A DNA stretch of 64,000 nt from Runella slithyformis DSM 19594 (lineage in GTDB: Bacteria; Bacteroidota; Bacteroidia; Cytophagales; Spirosomataceae). Each line of letters starts with the position of its first letter. Position 1 is the stretch's first letter. The notes beneath the pieces were generated by a model. It searched no databases and had not been told where the DNA came from. It was given only the letters and a program-made list of their open reading frames with translations. The stretch is taken from the NCBI RefSeq assembly GCF_000218895.1, contig NC_015703.1:681501-745500 (forward strand), written 5' to 3'. The position numbers were made by a program, and so were the translations under genes. Of this stretch, positions 55,889-63,759 are shown in pieces.

Positions 55889-56701
55889 TTAGATTTCTTT
55901 TTCTTTGAGTTTCAAAAACGTAATTACCCACAAGACCATCGGCAAACAGTATACCCACCAAACAAAATACGGAAGTTGCATCGTGGACCGGGGCCACAGA
56001 TTTAACCCGGAAGCAGTCTCAATATTTAAAAATGTACCCCAATAAGGAGCCGGCGAAAAAACCATTTTCGTTGTATCGGGAATAAGTAACTGTAGTAAAT
56101 TGAGTTTTACAAAATACAATACCACGCTCATTCCAAGTACAAAACTCAAGGTTTTAAGCAGACTAAATCGTCCAAAAACTACTGCCCCAAGCATAAATGC
56201 TGCGGTATAAACAAAAATAAAAACCGAGTTATAAATGCCTACGCCATAATATTTATTGTATTCCACATATGCTTTTGGATAGATTGCTTTGATAATCGGA
56301 GTCGCTATTCCCCAACTGAAATGCCAAAATAAATATACCAACAATAAGCTGACAGGGACAGTAATAATCCATGCAAAGCAAAAACGCTCAAATGCAGAAA
56401 CGGGCAAGGTAAGTGCAAACAAAGATTTCTGAGGAGTAGCTAGGTATCGAAAGCTAAAACTACCAACCAGCCAAAGTGTTATACCGGCCGAAACTAAAAG
56501 CGACGGATATGGACGCAACATGTATCCTGCTGTGAGTTGTTTATAGTAAACGTAATCACGTAAAGGCCCACATAACTGATAAATAGCCCCCAATTGTATG
56601 ACTAAAATAATCAGCGGGAAAAGTGTATAAGCTTTCCAATTTTCACGGAGTTCTTTGCGGGAATACCACCTAAAACGGCGAAAGTTAAATGAGTTGTTCA
56701 T
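55889..56701 (-). CDS. ABC-2-like membrane protein (permease), second copy
   Basis: 270 residues from ATG 56701 (MNNSFNFRRFRWYSRKELRE). Six or so hydrophobic segments. The WYSRKELRENWKAY start is nearly identical to the neighbouring 271-residue protein, showing tandem duplication. The pair should form the membrane part of an ABC exporter or a lipid/antibiotic-response system with the ATPase encoded upstream. Five nt lie between it and both neighbours. Confidence 0.8.
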   Translation of the reverse strand: MNNSFNFRRFRWYSRKELRENWKAYTLFPLIILVIQLGAIYQLCGPLRDYVYYKQLTAGYMLRPYPSLLVSAGITLWLVGSFSFRYLATPQKSLFALTLPVSAFERFCFAWIITVPVSLLLVYLFWHFSWGIATPIIKAIYPKAYVEYNKYYGVGIYNSVFIFVYTAAFMLGAVVFGRFSLLKTLSFVLGMSVVLYFVKLNLLQLLIPDTTKMVFSPAPYWGTFLNIETASGLNLWPRSTMQLPYFVWWVYCLPMVLWVITFLKLKEKEI

Positions 56702-56706
56702 GGCTG

Positions 56707-57522
56707 TTAAACTTCTTTTTCTTTGATTTTCAGGAAGGTAATGACGTAGAACAACAAGGGTACGCACCCTATCCACCAAACTTGATGTATACCTTCAAAG
56801 GAAGAATGAATGTCATTGGAAAAAACACCTTTTGTAGATTCTATCGTTACGAGAGGAGTTGTCCAGGGAACCGGTCCGGGTGTACGAATCTCGTAAGCAT
56901 TCGGAAAAATGACTTCTAAAAATTTACCTTGTCCCCAATTTAATACTACCAGGCTTATGCCTGATAATATACCGAGTGTTTTAAGAAAGTTTAATCTTCC
57001 CAGAGACACTGCACCCAACATAAAGGAAGCTGAACCTCCTAAGTAGAAAACTGAAAAATAGATATTCGTCGTCCAAAACACAGTATCATTTTCAACCTGC
57101 AATCCCGGAGTATCTTTAAAAAAATAAGGCAACGCCATTGACCAGGCAATTTTCCACAGAAGATAACAGACACCTATCGAAAAGGGAACAATCATTGTCC
57201 AGGCATATAAAAGCCGTTCAAAAGAAGAAACGGGTAATATCAAAGCCGCAAACGTCCGCTTTTGTTCAGAGAAGGCTTTTAATGTATAACTTCCCGCAGC
57301 CCATGACATTAGCCCTATTGTAAGGGCTAAAGAACGAAATACATTTACCCTATAGCCGGCTTTGTCAAAATAGGGATTATGTATATATCCCCATTCCTGA
57401 TAAATAAAATACCCGAGTATAGATAGTGCCGACACCAAACTCAACGCGTACGCTTTCCAATTTTCACGGAATTCTTTGCGGGCATACCACCCAAAACGAC
57501 GAAGGTCAAATGTGTTGTTCAT
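56707..57522 (-). CDS. ABC-2-like membrane protein (permease), first copy
   Basis: 271 residues, six or so hydrophobic segments, start MNNTFDLRRFGWYARKEFRE. Internal features match the downstream copy (TFAALILPVSSFERLLYAW versus SLFALTLPVSAFERFCFAW). With the ATPase gene 5 nt upstream, it probably makes a heteromeric ABC complex. The exported or sensed molecule is unknown. Confidence 0.8.
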   Translation of the reverse strand: MNNTFDLRRFGWYARKEFRENWKAYALSLVSALSILGYFIYQEWGYIHNPYFDKAGYRVNVFRSLALTIGLMSWAAGSYTLKAFSEQKRTFAALILPVSSFERLLYAWTMIVPFSIGVCYLLWKIAWSMALPYFFKDTPGLQVENDTVFWTTNIYFSVFYLGGSASFMLGAVSLGRLNFLKTLGILSGISLVVLNWGQGKFLEVIFPNAYEIRTPGPVPWTTPLVTIESTKGVFSNDIHSSFEGIHQVWWIGCVPLLFYVITFLKIKEKEV

Positions 57523-57527
57523 GGCGG

Positions 57528-58229
57528 TTATTTTTGAATGATGTCCTGAAATAAGGTTTCCAGATCGGGCTGAGAAGTACTTTCTTCGGCGAGTACGTTG
57601 AGGTCTTCCCGGTACGTGATTTTGCCATTGTGCAACACCACGACCGTATCGATCAAACTTTCCAGATCCCGTACCTGATGCGTAGAAATAATAATGCAGC
57701 GCTCATCGGTGGCTGCGCCCGCCACCAGTTTTCGAAAGGTACTTTTGGACGGAATATCCAAACCGTTGGTGGGTTCGTCCATCAACAACAGCGGCACATT
57801 GGTGGCCAGTGCAAAGCTGATGAGGGCTTTCTTTCGTTGGCCGAAAGACACTTTTTCCAGTTTTTGGTGGGGATTCACCCCAAATTGTTGGAGATAGTTG
57901 AAATACTGCGTACCGTCAAACATAGGATAGAATACCCCGTAGGTATCTGCCAATCGGCGGGCCGTGGTATCGGGCACAAACGCGTCTTCGGCCACAAAAT
58001 ACAACTGCTGCATCAGGGAAGGCTGTCGCTTACGCGGCTCATGGCTGAGCGTCGTGACGGTTCCGCCTTTGGGAAAAACCAAGCCGGCGATCATTTTCAA
58101 AAGGGTGGTTTTACCGACCCCGTTTTCTCCTAAAAGCCCGTAGATATGCCCTGCTTCGAGGCTCGTCGATAAGTCTGTAAACAGCTTCTGAGCGCCGTAT
58201 CCAAAATGAACATGACTGAATTGGATCAT
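57528..58229 (-). CDS. ABC transporter ATP-binding protein
   Basis: 233 residues. Walker A GLLGENGVGKTTLLKMIAG, signature region EKVSFGQRKKALISFAL (a variant of LSGGQ), Walker B VPLLLMDEPTNGLD and the switch His in IIISTHQVRDLE. First gene of a six-gene minus-strand operon (ATPase, two permeases, GntR regulator, two membrane-anchored beta proteins), each 5-21 nt apart. Layout recalls the Ytr system of Firmicutes, which responds to cell-wall antibiotics, but the substrate here is unknown. Confidence 0.93.
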   Translation of the reverse strand: MIQFSHVHFGYGAQKLFTDLSTSLEAGHIYGLLGENGVGKTTLLKMIAGLVFPKGGTVTTLSHEPRKRQPSLMQQLYFVAEDAFVPDTTARRLADTYGVFYPMFDGTQYFNYLQQFGVNPHQKLEKVSFGQRKKALISFALATNVPLLLMDEPTNGLDIPSKSTFRKLVAGAATDERCIIISTHQVRDLESLIDTVVVLHNGKITYREDLNVLAEESTSQPDLETLFQDIIQK

Positions 58230-58244
58230 GGTGATATTGTTTTT

Positions 58245-58272
58245 GTAGTGTACTAGATGAATAGTACACTAC
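58245..58272. promoter_or_regulatory. Putative GntR operator: 11-bp inverted repeat
   Basis: Perfect GTAGTGTACTA (58245-58255), 6-nt spacer, TAGTACACTAC (58262-58272). The centre lies 29 nt upstream of the ATPase start codon. The core GTGTAC-TA-N-TA-GTACAC style is like sites bound by YtrA-subfamily GntR regulators. The natural reading is autoregulation of the operon by its own GntR protein. Confidence 0.65.
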
Positions 58273-58447
58273 AAAAGTGTAGAGTAAAAAAGTAAAAACC
58301 AAGCTTTCGAGTGAAAAAATTTACAAACACAGGCACTCTTGCGGTAAAGGAACAGGAAAATACTACCCGGGTAAATCGCCTCTGCATCCCTCCTTTTCTC
58401 CGTGGTTAATAGGTATTTTTCTATATTTGTTAAAAAAACGCAGTGTT

Positions 58448-59065
58448 ATGGCTTCTGTGCAGACAATCACTCCCAAAACGAAAAAGCCCGTTAAGGTCCC
58501 CGAGTACCTCATCAAAGAAGTATTGGACGGGCTGCCTGTCTATTATAAAGGGTACAAGGCAGTTTTGAGAAAAGAAAAAACATTGGAAGAAATTATGGGT
58601 GCAAGCGGACTTCAACTATTCATCATCAGGTTCTTATTTCGATTGTTAGACCGTAGCCTTGACGAAAATTTATTCTACGTCTTTACAGGCGAAGGTGGTC
58701 TTCACATTGGCAAAGGCAATAATGTAGCCGGAGATATTTGGGTATATGAAAAAAAGAAACTGACTCCTGATTTTATTGATCAGCATTATTTAAAAATTCC
58801 TCCCTTCATCAATATCGAAATTGACGTTGAGATAGACAATACCCACTTCACTGATTTTGAGTACATTGACCGTAAAACCAAAAATCTGTTGGCTTTTGGG
58901 GTACAGAAAGTCCTATGGGTACTGACCAAAACCAAACAGGTGATTGTAGCCGAACCCGAACGGGATTGGTTGGTGATCGATTGGCACAAAGACATTGAAA
59001 TCTTTGGCGGTATTACATTCAATATTCCGGCTTACTTAGAAAAAGAAGGCATTCCGGTGGAATAA
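58448..59065 (+). CDS. Uma2-like PD-(D/E)XK protein
   Basis: 205 residues from ATG 58448 (MASVQTITPKTKKPVKVPEY). NVAGDIWVYEKKKLTP and KIPPFINIEIDVEIDNTH carry the D...E-x-D residues of the fold, and FEYIDRKTKNLLAFGVQKVLWV the following conserved helix and strand. More divergent than the Uma2 copy at 15858-16418. Its function is not settled. Followed 33 nt later by an exonuclease gene. Confidence 0.75.
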   Translation: MASVQTITPKTKKPVKVPEYLIKEVLDGLPVYYKGYKAVLRKEKTLEEIMGASGLQLFIIRFLFRLLDRSLDENLFYVFTGEGGLHIGKGNNVAGDIWVYEKKKLTPDFIDQHYLKIPPFINIEIDVEIDNTHFTDFEYIDRKTKNLLAFGVQKVLWVLTKTKQVIVAEPERDWLVIDWHKDIEIFGGITFNIPAYLEKEGIPVE

Positions 59066-59098
59066 ATGCTAATTTTGCGGTTCAATTCCAATTCCTGA

Positions 59099-59914
59099 AT
59101 GGCACACAACCTCAAACTCAAAAAACCACTGGCGGTTTTCGACCTGGAAACTACGGGCATCAACATCCAAAAAGACCGCATTGTAGAGATCAGCGTGGTC
59201 AAAGCCCTGATCAATGGTGAAACGGAAAGCAAGACATTTCGCGTCAATCCCGGCATGCCGATTCCCATCGAATCCAGCCTTATCCACGGGATCTACGATG
59301 AAGACGTAAAGGATTGTCCTACGTTCAAGAACTTTGCCAAAACCCTGGCGCAGTTTCTGACGGGCTGCGATCTGGCCGGTTTCAATTCCAACCGATTTGA
59401 TGTGCCGATGTTGGTCGAAGAGTTTTTGCGCGCCGACGTAGACTTTGACATCAAAAATCGTAAGCTCGTAGATGCTCAACGGATCTTTCACCTGATGGAG
59501 CCCCGCAATTTATCCGCCGCCTATAAATTTTACTGCGGCAAAGACCTCGAAAACGCTCACAGCGCCTATGCCGACACCGTGGCTACCTTTGAGGTACTGT
59601 GCGCTCAAATAGAGCGTTATGAAGGCGTTAAAATTAAAAACGAAAAGGGAGAGTTATTTGAACCGGTCCAAAATGACGTAGAAGCCCTGCACAATCTGAC
59701 TGCCGCCAAAATCGTCGATTTTGCCAATCGCATGGCCTTCAACGCAAAAGGAGAAGAGATCATCAATTTTGGAAAGCACAGCGGCAAACGCGTAGTGGAT
59801 GTGCTCACGCAGGAGCCCGCCTATTATGATTGGATGATGAAGGGCGATTTTCCGTTGGACACCAAACGCAAACTGACCGAAATCAAAATGCGTATGGCCT
59901 TTGGAAGAAAGTAA
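59099..59914 (+). CDS. DEDDh 3'-5' exonuclease with extra C-terminal domain
   Basis: 271 residues. Exonuclease motifs: LAVFDLETTGINIQKDRIVE (ExoI, D-x-E), LAGFNSNRFDVPMLVEEF (ExoII) and ENAHSAYADTVATFEVL (ExoIII, H-x4-D). A C-terminal segment of about 65 residues (INFGKHSGKRVVDVLTQEP) recalls DUF3820-type domains fused to DnaQ-like nucleases. It should be a DNA or RNA trimming nuclease rather than the polymerase III epsilon subunit, given this tail. Ends at a dispersed hairpin. Confidence 0.9.
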   Translation: MAHNLKLKKPLAVFDLETTGINIQKDRIVEISVVKALINGETESKTFRVNPGMPIPIESSLIHGIYDEDVKDCPTFKNFAKTLAQFLTGCDLAGFNSNRFDVPMLVEEFLRADVDFDIKNRKLVDAQRIFHLMEPRNLSAAYKFYCGKDLENAHSAYADTVATFEVLCAQIERYEGVKIKNEKGELFEPVQNDVEALHNLTAAKIVDFANRMAFNAKGEEIINFGKHSGKRVVDVLTQEPAYYDWMMKGDFPLDTKRKLTEIKMRMAFGRK

Positions 59915-59918
59915 GAAT

Positions 59919-59978
59919 TTCACAATCAACAGTTTACAGCAAAACCATTTGGCATTACTGTAAACGGTTGATTGTGAA
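59919..59978. repeat. Inverted repeat, CAGTTTACAG family, between convergent genes
   Basis: 21-bp arms with one mismatch: left 59919-59939 (TTCACAATCAACAGTTTACAG is 21 nt; its core is CAGTTTACAG) and right 59958-59978. It separates the exonuclease (plus) from the secreted-protein gene (minus), 15 nt from the latter's stop. Same core as 18058-18113. Confidence 0.7.
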
Positions 59979-59992
59979 CTATCAACTGCCAA

Positions 59993-61255
59993 CTACGTTT
60001 TCAGCTTTTTCTTCTTCGCTGCCGGGAACAGAATATTATTCAGGATCAACCGATAGCCTGCCGAATTGGGGTGCAGGTTCAGGTCCGTTGGTTCTTCATT
60101 GATCTCATGCCGATAATCTTCGGGATCATGCCCGCCATAGAAAGTAAAGAAACCTTTGCCGAACGTACTGTGAATATAGCGCGCCTCACCGGCTGCACGA
60201 TTTTCCGCCAAAACAATGACTTCCGGTTTAATGTACTGCTTCTTGAAAGCCGTCGTTTGGCCCATAAACCCTTTGATGAGCTGTTGGTGATTTTGGGTCA
60301 GCATGGTGGGTACGGGATCCCATTTAGCCGAAAACTGAAACAGCGTAAAATAATCATTGGCTTCGGTCAAGCCCCGGTCGTTGGGCTGACTGTCGACGGT
60401 AGAAAATTCAATTTCGTAAGGATTGGTCACCACCTGAAAGTTTTGAAATGCAAAGGTTTGGGTAAAATCCAATTTTTTCTGAGCAGCAGGATCCGTACCA
60501 TCGCCGTCGTATAATACATCGGCGATATCGGTATTTTGTGCAGCCAAGGCCACATCATAGGTATCGGTGGCATTGCACATGGCAAACATATACCCTCCGC
60601 CCGCTACGTATTCCTGCACTTTTTTAGCTACGGCCAATTTAAGCTTAGATACTTTTGAAAAACCCCATTTGGCCGCAATATCTTCAGCTTCGCGCTTTTG
60701 GGCGCGGTACCATGGATAATCCCTGAAATGAAAAAACTTTCCGTATTGTCCGGTAAAATCTTCATGGTGAAGGTGTAACCAATCATACTCCGCCAGTTTT
60801 CCCTGCATCAGGTCATCGTCATACACAATATCGTAAGGAATTTCGGCGTAGGTCATGACGAGCGTTACGGCATCATCCCAAGGTTGTTTTGTTTTAGGAG
60901 AATAGACCGCCACTTTGGGAGCTTTATGAAGTTTTACGTTGTCCATGTTCGCATCCGGCTGTGCTACTTCATTCAAAATACCTGCGCTTTGAGCATCTGA
61001 AATGACTTCGTAACTTATTCCTCTGATCACCAGCTCATTGACCACCCGCTGACTCCAATCAAGCATAAAGCTGCCACCGCGATAATTGAGCAGCCAGTCA
61101 ATTTCAGTATCATACGAACGGAGTACCCAGTAGGCCAATCCGTACGCTTTCAAGTGATTTTTTTGGGCCTCATCCATCGGAATAAAGACTTTAGAAGCCC
61201 AAGCTCCCTGAACTAAGCCGAAAAAAATGATAAGTGGTAGGATGCACCGTTTCAT
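59993..61255 (-). CDS. Secreted conserved protein (labelled asparagine synthetase B-like in relatives)
   Basis: 420 residues. Signal peptide (end near GAWASKVFIP). Mature part has KVAVYSPKTKQPWDDAVTLV and YVAGGGYMFAMCNATDTYDV, whose shape recalls a class I amidotransferase-like Rossmann domain with a candidate Cys, then a C-terminal region ending GFFTFYGGHDPEDYRHEI. Relatives in Bacteroidota carry a legacy asparagine-synthetase label, but no synthetase or ATP-binding motif is visible, so I do not accept that activity. Basic tail KKKKLKT. Confidence 0.65.
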   Translation of the reverse strand: MKRCILPLIIFFGLVQGAWASKVFIPMDEAQKNHLKAYGLAYWVLRSYDTEIDWLLNYRGGSFMLDWSQRVVNELVIRGISYEVISDAQSAGILNEVAQPDANMDNVKLHKAPKVAVYSPKTKQPWDDAVTLVMTYAEIPYDIVYDDDLMQGKLAEYDWLHLHHEDFTGQYGKFFHFRDYPWYRAQKREAEDIAAKWGFSKVSKLKLAVAKKVQEYVAGGGYMFAMCNATDTYDVALAAQNTDIADVLYDGDGTDPAAQKKLDFTQTFAFQNFQVVTNPYEIEFSTVDSQPNDRGLTEANDYFTLFQFSAKWDPVPTMLTQNHQQLIKGFMGQTTAFKKQYIKPEVIVLAENRAAGEARYIHSTFGKGFFTFYGGHDPEDYRHEINEEPTDLNLHPNSAGYRLILNNILFPAAKKKKLKT

Positions 61256-61414
61256 CGGTTTGTGGATTTACTTTTAGATGATGACTTTTGTATAAACGAA
61301 TATACTACAAAAAACGTGCAGAAAAGCGGTAACCGGACAGAATTCAGAAGTGTATATGAAAATAATTTTTCGTTCGACTTCCCCTTCCAACGGCCGTCTT
61401 CTGACTTATAAAAA

Positions 61415-62659
61415 ATGAATCTCCTCGAAAACATCCGTGAAGGCCTCCGTTCGATTCAATCGAACATGCTCCGAACCGTGCTGACAGCGCTCATCATCGC
61501 CATTGGTATCACGTCATTGGTGGGTATACTGACCGCCATTGACGGCATGCAAAGCTCCGTCAACAACAGCTTTGCCGATCTGGGAGCCAATACCTTTGAT
61601 ATCATGGGGCCGCGTCCTTTCCGCCGTCGCTCGGCGGGCCGCAGCGAAAAAGACTTCCCGCCCATCAATTACCGGCAGGCATTGCAGTACAAACGGGAGA
61701 TCAGAGACACTTATAATGCAACGGTGTCTATTTCATCCAACGTTGGCGGGGCCGCACAGGTAAAATACCGGTCTCAAAAAACCAACCCTAATACCCGTAT
61801 CGTAGGAATAGATGACAACTACATGGCCATTAAAGGTTATAAGCTTCTCAGCGGCCGGAACCTCTCGCAAACTGATTTGGACAATGGGCTCAATGTGGTC
61901 ATTCTGGGTTCAGAAATTGCACAGAAACTGTTTGAAGGAAAGATAGATCCCATCAATAAAGAAGTTATTGTTCGGGGAAACCAATACAAAGTAGTGGGTA
62001 TTCTTGACAAAAAAGGCTCACTGACGGGAGGAGGCGATGACCGTATTATGTTGATACCATTAGAGAACGGAAGGGCGCTCGCCGCCAACCGACAACTCAC
62101 CTTTGATATCACGACCTCGGTCAGCAGCGGCGAAGACCAAGCCCTTATCATTGAAGAAGCGCGCGGGATTATGCGTCGTATCCGTAAAGATCGCATCGGC
62201 AAGCCTGACTCATTCGACATCGAAAGCGCCGATGCCATCGCCAAAGACTTTGAAAATATTTCGAGCTATTTGCGCATGGGCGGATTTGGCATCGGCATCA
62301 TTACTTTACTGGGTGCGGCCATCGCACTTATGAATATCATGCTCGTTTCGGTGACGGAACGTACGCGCGAGATCGGGATTCGCAAATCGCTGGGCGCTAC
62401 CCCCCGCCTGATACGTCTGCAATTTTTGATTGAGGCCATTGTAGTTTGTATTTTGGGAGGCATCGGTGGGCTTATCCTCGGAATTGCCATCGGCAACGCG
62501 ATTGCCAAACTTATCAGTGCCAATGCCAGTTTTATCGTGCCGTGGTTTTGGATGTTCATGGGTATATTGGTGTGCATCATCGTGGGAATTATTTCAGGGA
62601 TTTATCCGGCCATAAAAGCCTCACGCTTAGACCCTATAGAAGCATTACGCTACGAGTAG
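61415..62659 (+). CDS. MacB/FtsX-like ABC transporter permease
   Basis: 414 residues. One N-terminal TM (RTVLTALIIAIGITSLVGIL), a periplasmic MacB-type domain (about 45-285) and three C-terminal TM helices with the FtsX pattern MNIMLVSVTERTREIGIRKSLGATPRLI. The end reads IYPAIKASRLDPIEALRYE, the classic FtsX closing motif. It works with a separate ATPase that is not encoded nearby, and probably moves lipoproteins, toxins or cell-wall compounds by mechanotransmission. Single gene. Confidence 0.92.
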   Translation: MNLLENIREGLRSIQSNMLRTVLTALIIAIGITSLVGILTAIDGMQSSVNNSFADLGANTFDIMGPRPFRRRSAGRSEKDFPPINYRQALQYKREIRDTYNATVSISSNVGGAAQVKYRSQKTNPNTRIVGIDDNYMAIKGYKLLSGRNLSQTDLDNGLNVVILGSEIAQKLFEGKIDPINKEVIVRGNQYKVVGILDKKGSLTGGGDDRIMLIPLENGRALAANRQLTFDITTSVSSGEDQALIIEEARGIMRRIRKDRIGKPDSFDIESADAIAKDFENISSYLRMGGFGIGIITLLGAAIALMNIMLVSVTERTREIGIRKSLGATPRLIRLQFLIEAIVVCILGGIGGLILGIAIGNAIAKLISANASFIVPWFWMFMGILVCIIVGIISGIYPAIKASRLDPIEALRYE

Positions 62660-62692
62660 TTATTATTTCATCAAAAAAAAACGCGCAAAAAC

Positions 62693-62722
62693 TTGCATAG
62701 TATTCCGGAGAGACTACTTTTG
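62693..62722 (+). promoter_or_regulatory. Promoter of tRNA-Leu (TTG-N19-TACTTTTG)
   Basis: TTG at 62693-62695 and TACTTTTG at 62715-62722, spaced by exactly 19 nt: a textbook Bacteroidota promoter. The tRNA 5' end is 22 nt after the box. Confidence 0.78.
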
Positions 62723-62743
62723 CAGTCCCGTTTCCAATCAGAT

Positions 62744-62827
62744 GCCCGGGTGGCGGAATCGGTAGACGCGTTGGTCTCAAACACCAATGGGGTCACACCC
62801 GTGCCGGTTCGACTCCGGCCCCGGGTA
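62744..62827 (+). tRNA. tRNA-Leu (anticodon CAA)
   Basis: 84 nt. Acceptor stem GCCCGGG pairs with CCCGGGT, discriminator A. D-arm region GGCGGAATCGGTAGACGC, anticodon stem TTGGT/ACCAA with loop CTCAAAC (CAA), a long variable arm (TGGGGTCACACCCGT) typical of class II leucine tRNAs, and T-arm GCCGGTTCGACTCCGGC. Reads UUG. CCA is not encoded. It is the only tRNA in the window. Confidence 0.95.
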
Positions 62828-62832
62828 CTCTT

Positions 62833-62864
62833 AAAGGCTTGTAAGTGAAAACTTACAAGCCTTT
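62833..62864. terminator. Terminator after tRNA-Leu
   Basis: Perfect 14-bp arms AAAGGCTTGTAAGT and ACTTACAAGCCTTT with a GAAA loop; T-rich end (CTTTTCT). Begins 6 nt after the tRNA. Confidence 0.85.
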
Positions 62865-62901
62865 TCTGGTTTTAAGGTCAAACATACAGAAGTATCACAG
62901 C

Positions 62902-62969
62902 ACAATGCCAAAATATTGGAATACATACAAAAAATTTTTTTTGTATGTATTCCAATATTTTGGCATTGT
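62902..62969. repeat. 68-bp perfect long palindrome
   Basis: 33-bp arms without mismatch: left 62902-62934 (begins ACAATGCCAAAATATTGG) and right 62937-62969 (ends CCAATATTTTGGCATTGT), with only TT between. Direct repeat AGC flanks both sides (62899-62901 and 62970-62972). Far longer than a terminator stem needs; it may be a transposition relic or MITE-like insert, or a protein-binding site. No ORF. Confidence 0.8.
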
Positions 62970-62972
62970 AGC

Positions 62973-63333
62973 TTTGCCTTTCATCTACCGCGCCTATCCT
63001 CTCAAAACCTAATCTTCTTTGTTCCGAACCTTACCTTGTATTCCCTTTTGAGGAAAGAGTATCTTTTTAGACATTAAAGGTAAAATCTGCTCTGTATTAC
63101 CAAAAACTGAATTAATTTATATACGCAAAAAATATAATCTTTCAGATGGTTTTATCACCTAAATAATGTCTTTTTATTGAGGTGATAATAAGAGCAAACC
63201 AATGTTTATTATTTTCTCAACCCCCTGTTTTCTTTCTTTTTCAAATCCACTCCAAATTGGACTGCTATAGGCAAAGACTGTATATTTTGGTATATTTATT
63301 GCAGTTAACAGTGTACCAAACACCACTCAACTT
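62973..63333. other. Intergenic region before the degenerate receiver gene
   Basis: About 360 AT-rich nt, no gene supported. A 9-bp inverted repeat TTATCACCT (63152-63160)/AGGTGATAA (63180-63188) is the only structure I noticed; it could be an operator of the gene at 63334. Confidence 0.4.
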
Positions 63334-63681
63334 ATGAAAATCAAGACACTGTTACTACAGGATCATCCCGCCTGTACTGAATTAATTAACCGTAGTATCA
63401 AAGCACCGGAATATGATGTATTCCGCCTTCCTCCCTCTTCTTATGATGAACTCTCAATGTTTATTTTCACGTACCAGCCTGACCTTATTATCTGTGAAGA
63501 ATCGTATCAATCCATGATTTTAAATACAGAAAAGAAAATTAAAAAGACGATTCCTATCGTCTTCATCGGAACGTCAAAAAACCTGTCCGGTCAACTGAAG
63601 ATCAACAACCGCTCTACGGCTTACCTTACGTATCCTTTTAAAGAAGAAGTATTGAAAGCGATGATCAATCTGCTTATTTGA
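63334..63681 (+). CDS. Degenerate receiver-domain protein
   Basis: 115 residues, the length of one CheY-like domain. Strand and helix order fits (MKIKTLLLQDHPACTELINR; PDLIICEESYQSMIL; TIPIVFIGTS; STAYLTYPFKEEVLKAMINL). The acid pocket keeps one Asp (QDHP), the phosphorylation Asp after PDLII is replaced by C-E-E, and the conserved Lys of the K-P/Y-P-F turn is Tyr (YLTYPF). It is probably not phosphorylated and may act by binding. No kinase adjacent; ended by a bidirectional hairpin. Confidence 0.65.
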   Translation: MKIKTLLLQDHPACTELINRSIKAPEYDVFRLPPSSYDELSMFIFTYQPDLIICEESYQSMILNTEKKIKKTIPIVFIGTSKNLSGQLKINNRSTAYLTYPFKEEVLKAMINLLI

Positions 63682-63690
63682 CAGGTCAAT

Positions 63691-63726
63691 AAAAATGATG
63701 ACACGGAGCATCGTGTCATCATTTTT
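63691..63726. terminator. Bidirectional terminator with A/T tracts
   Basis: 15-bp perfect arms AAAAATGATGACACG and CGTGTCATCATTTTT, loop GAGCAT. A-tract and T-tract on both sides make it work for both the receiver gene (plus) and the cytochrome-like gene (minus). Confidence 0.88.
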
Positions 63727-63759
63727 ATCAAGCAGTTTTTATTTACGTCTCCCCTTACT

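Noticed and set aside
59993-61255. Asparagine synthetase B activity
   Set aside because: The protein has a signal peptide and lacks the N-terminal catalytic Cys and the ATP-pyrophosphatase loop of that enzyme; the name is probably a legacy label.
62902-62969. Long palindrome as the tRNA-Leu terminator
   Set aside because: A separate, ideal hairpin at 62833-62864 already does this; 33-bp arms far exceed the need.
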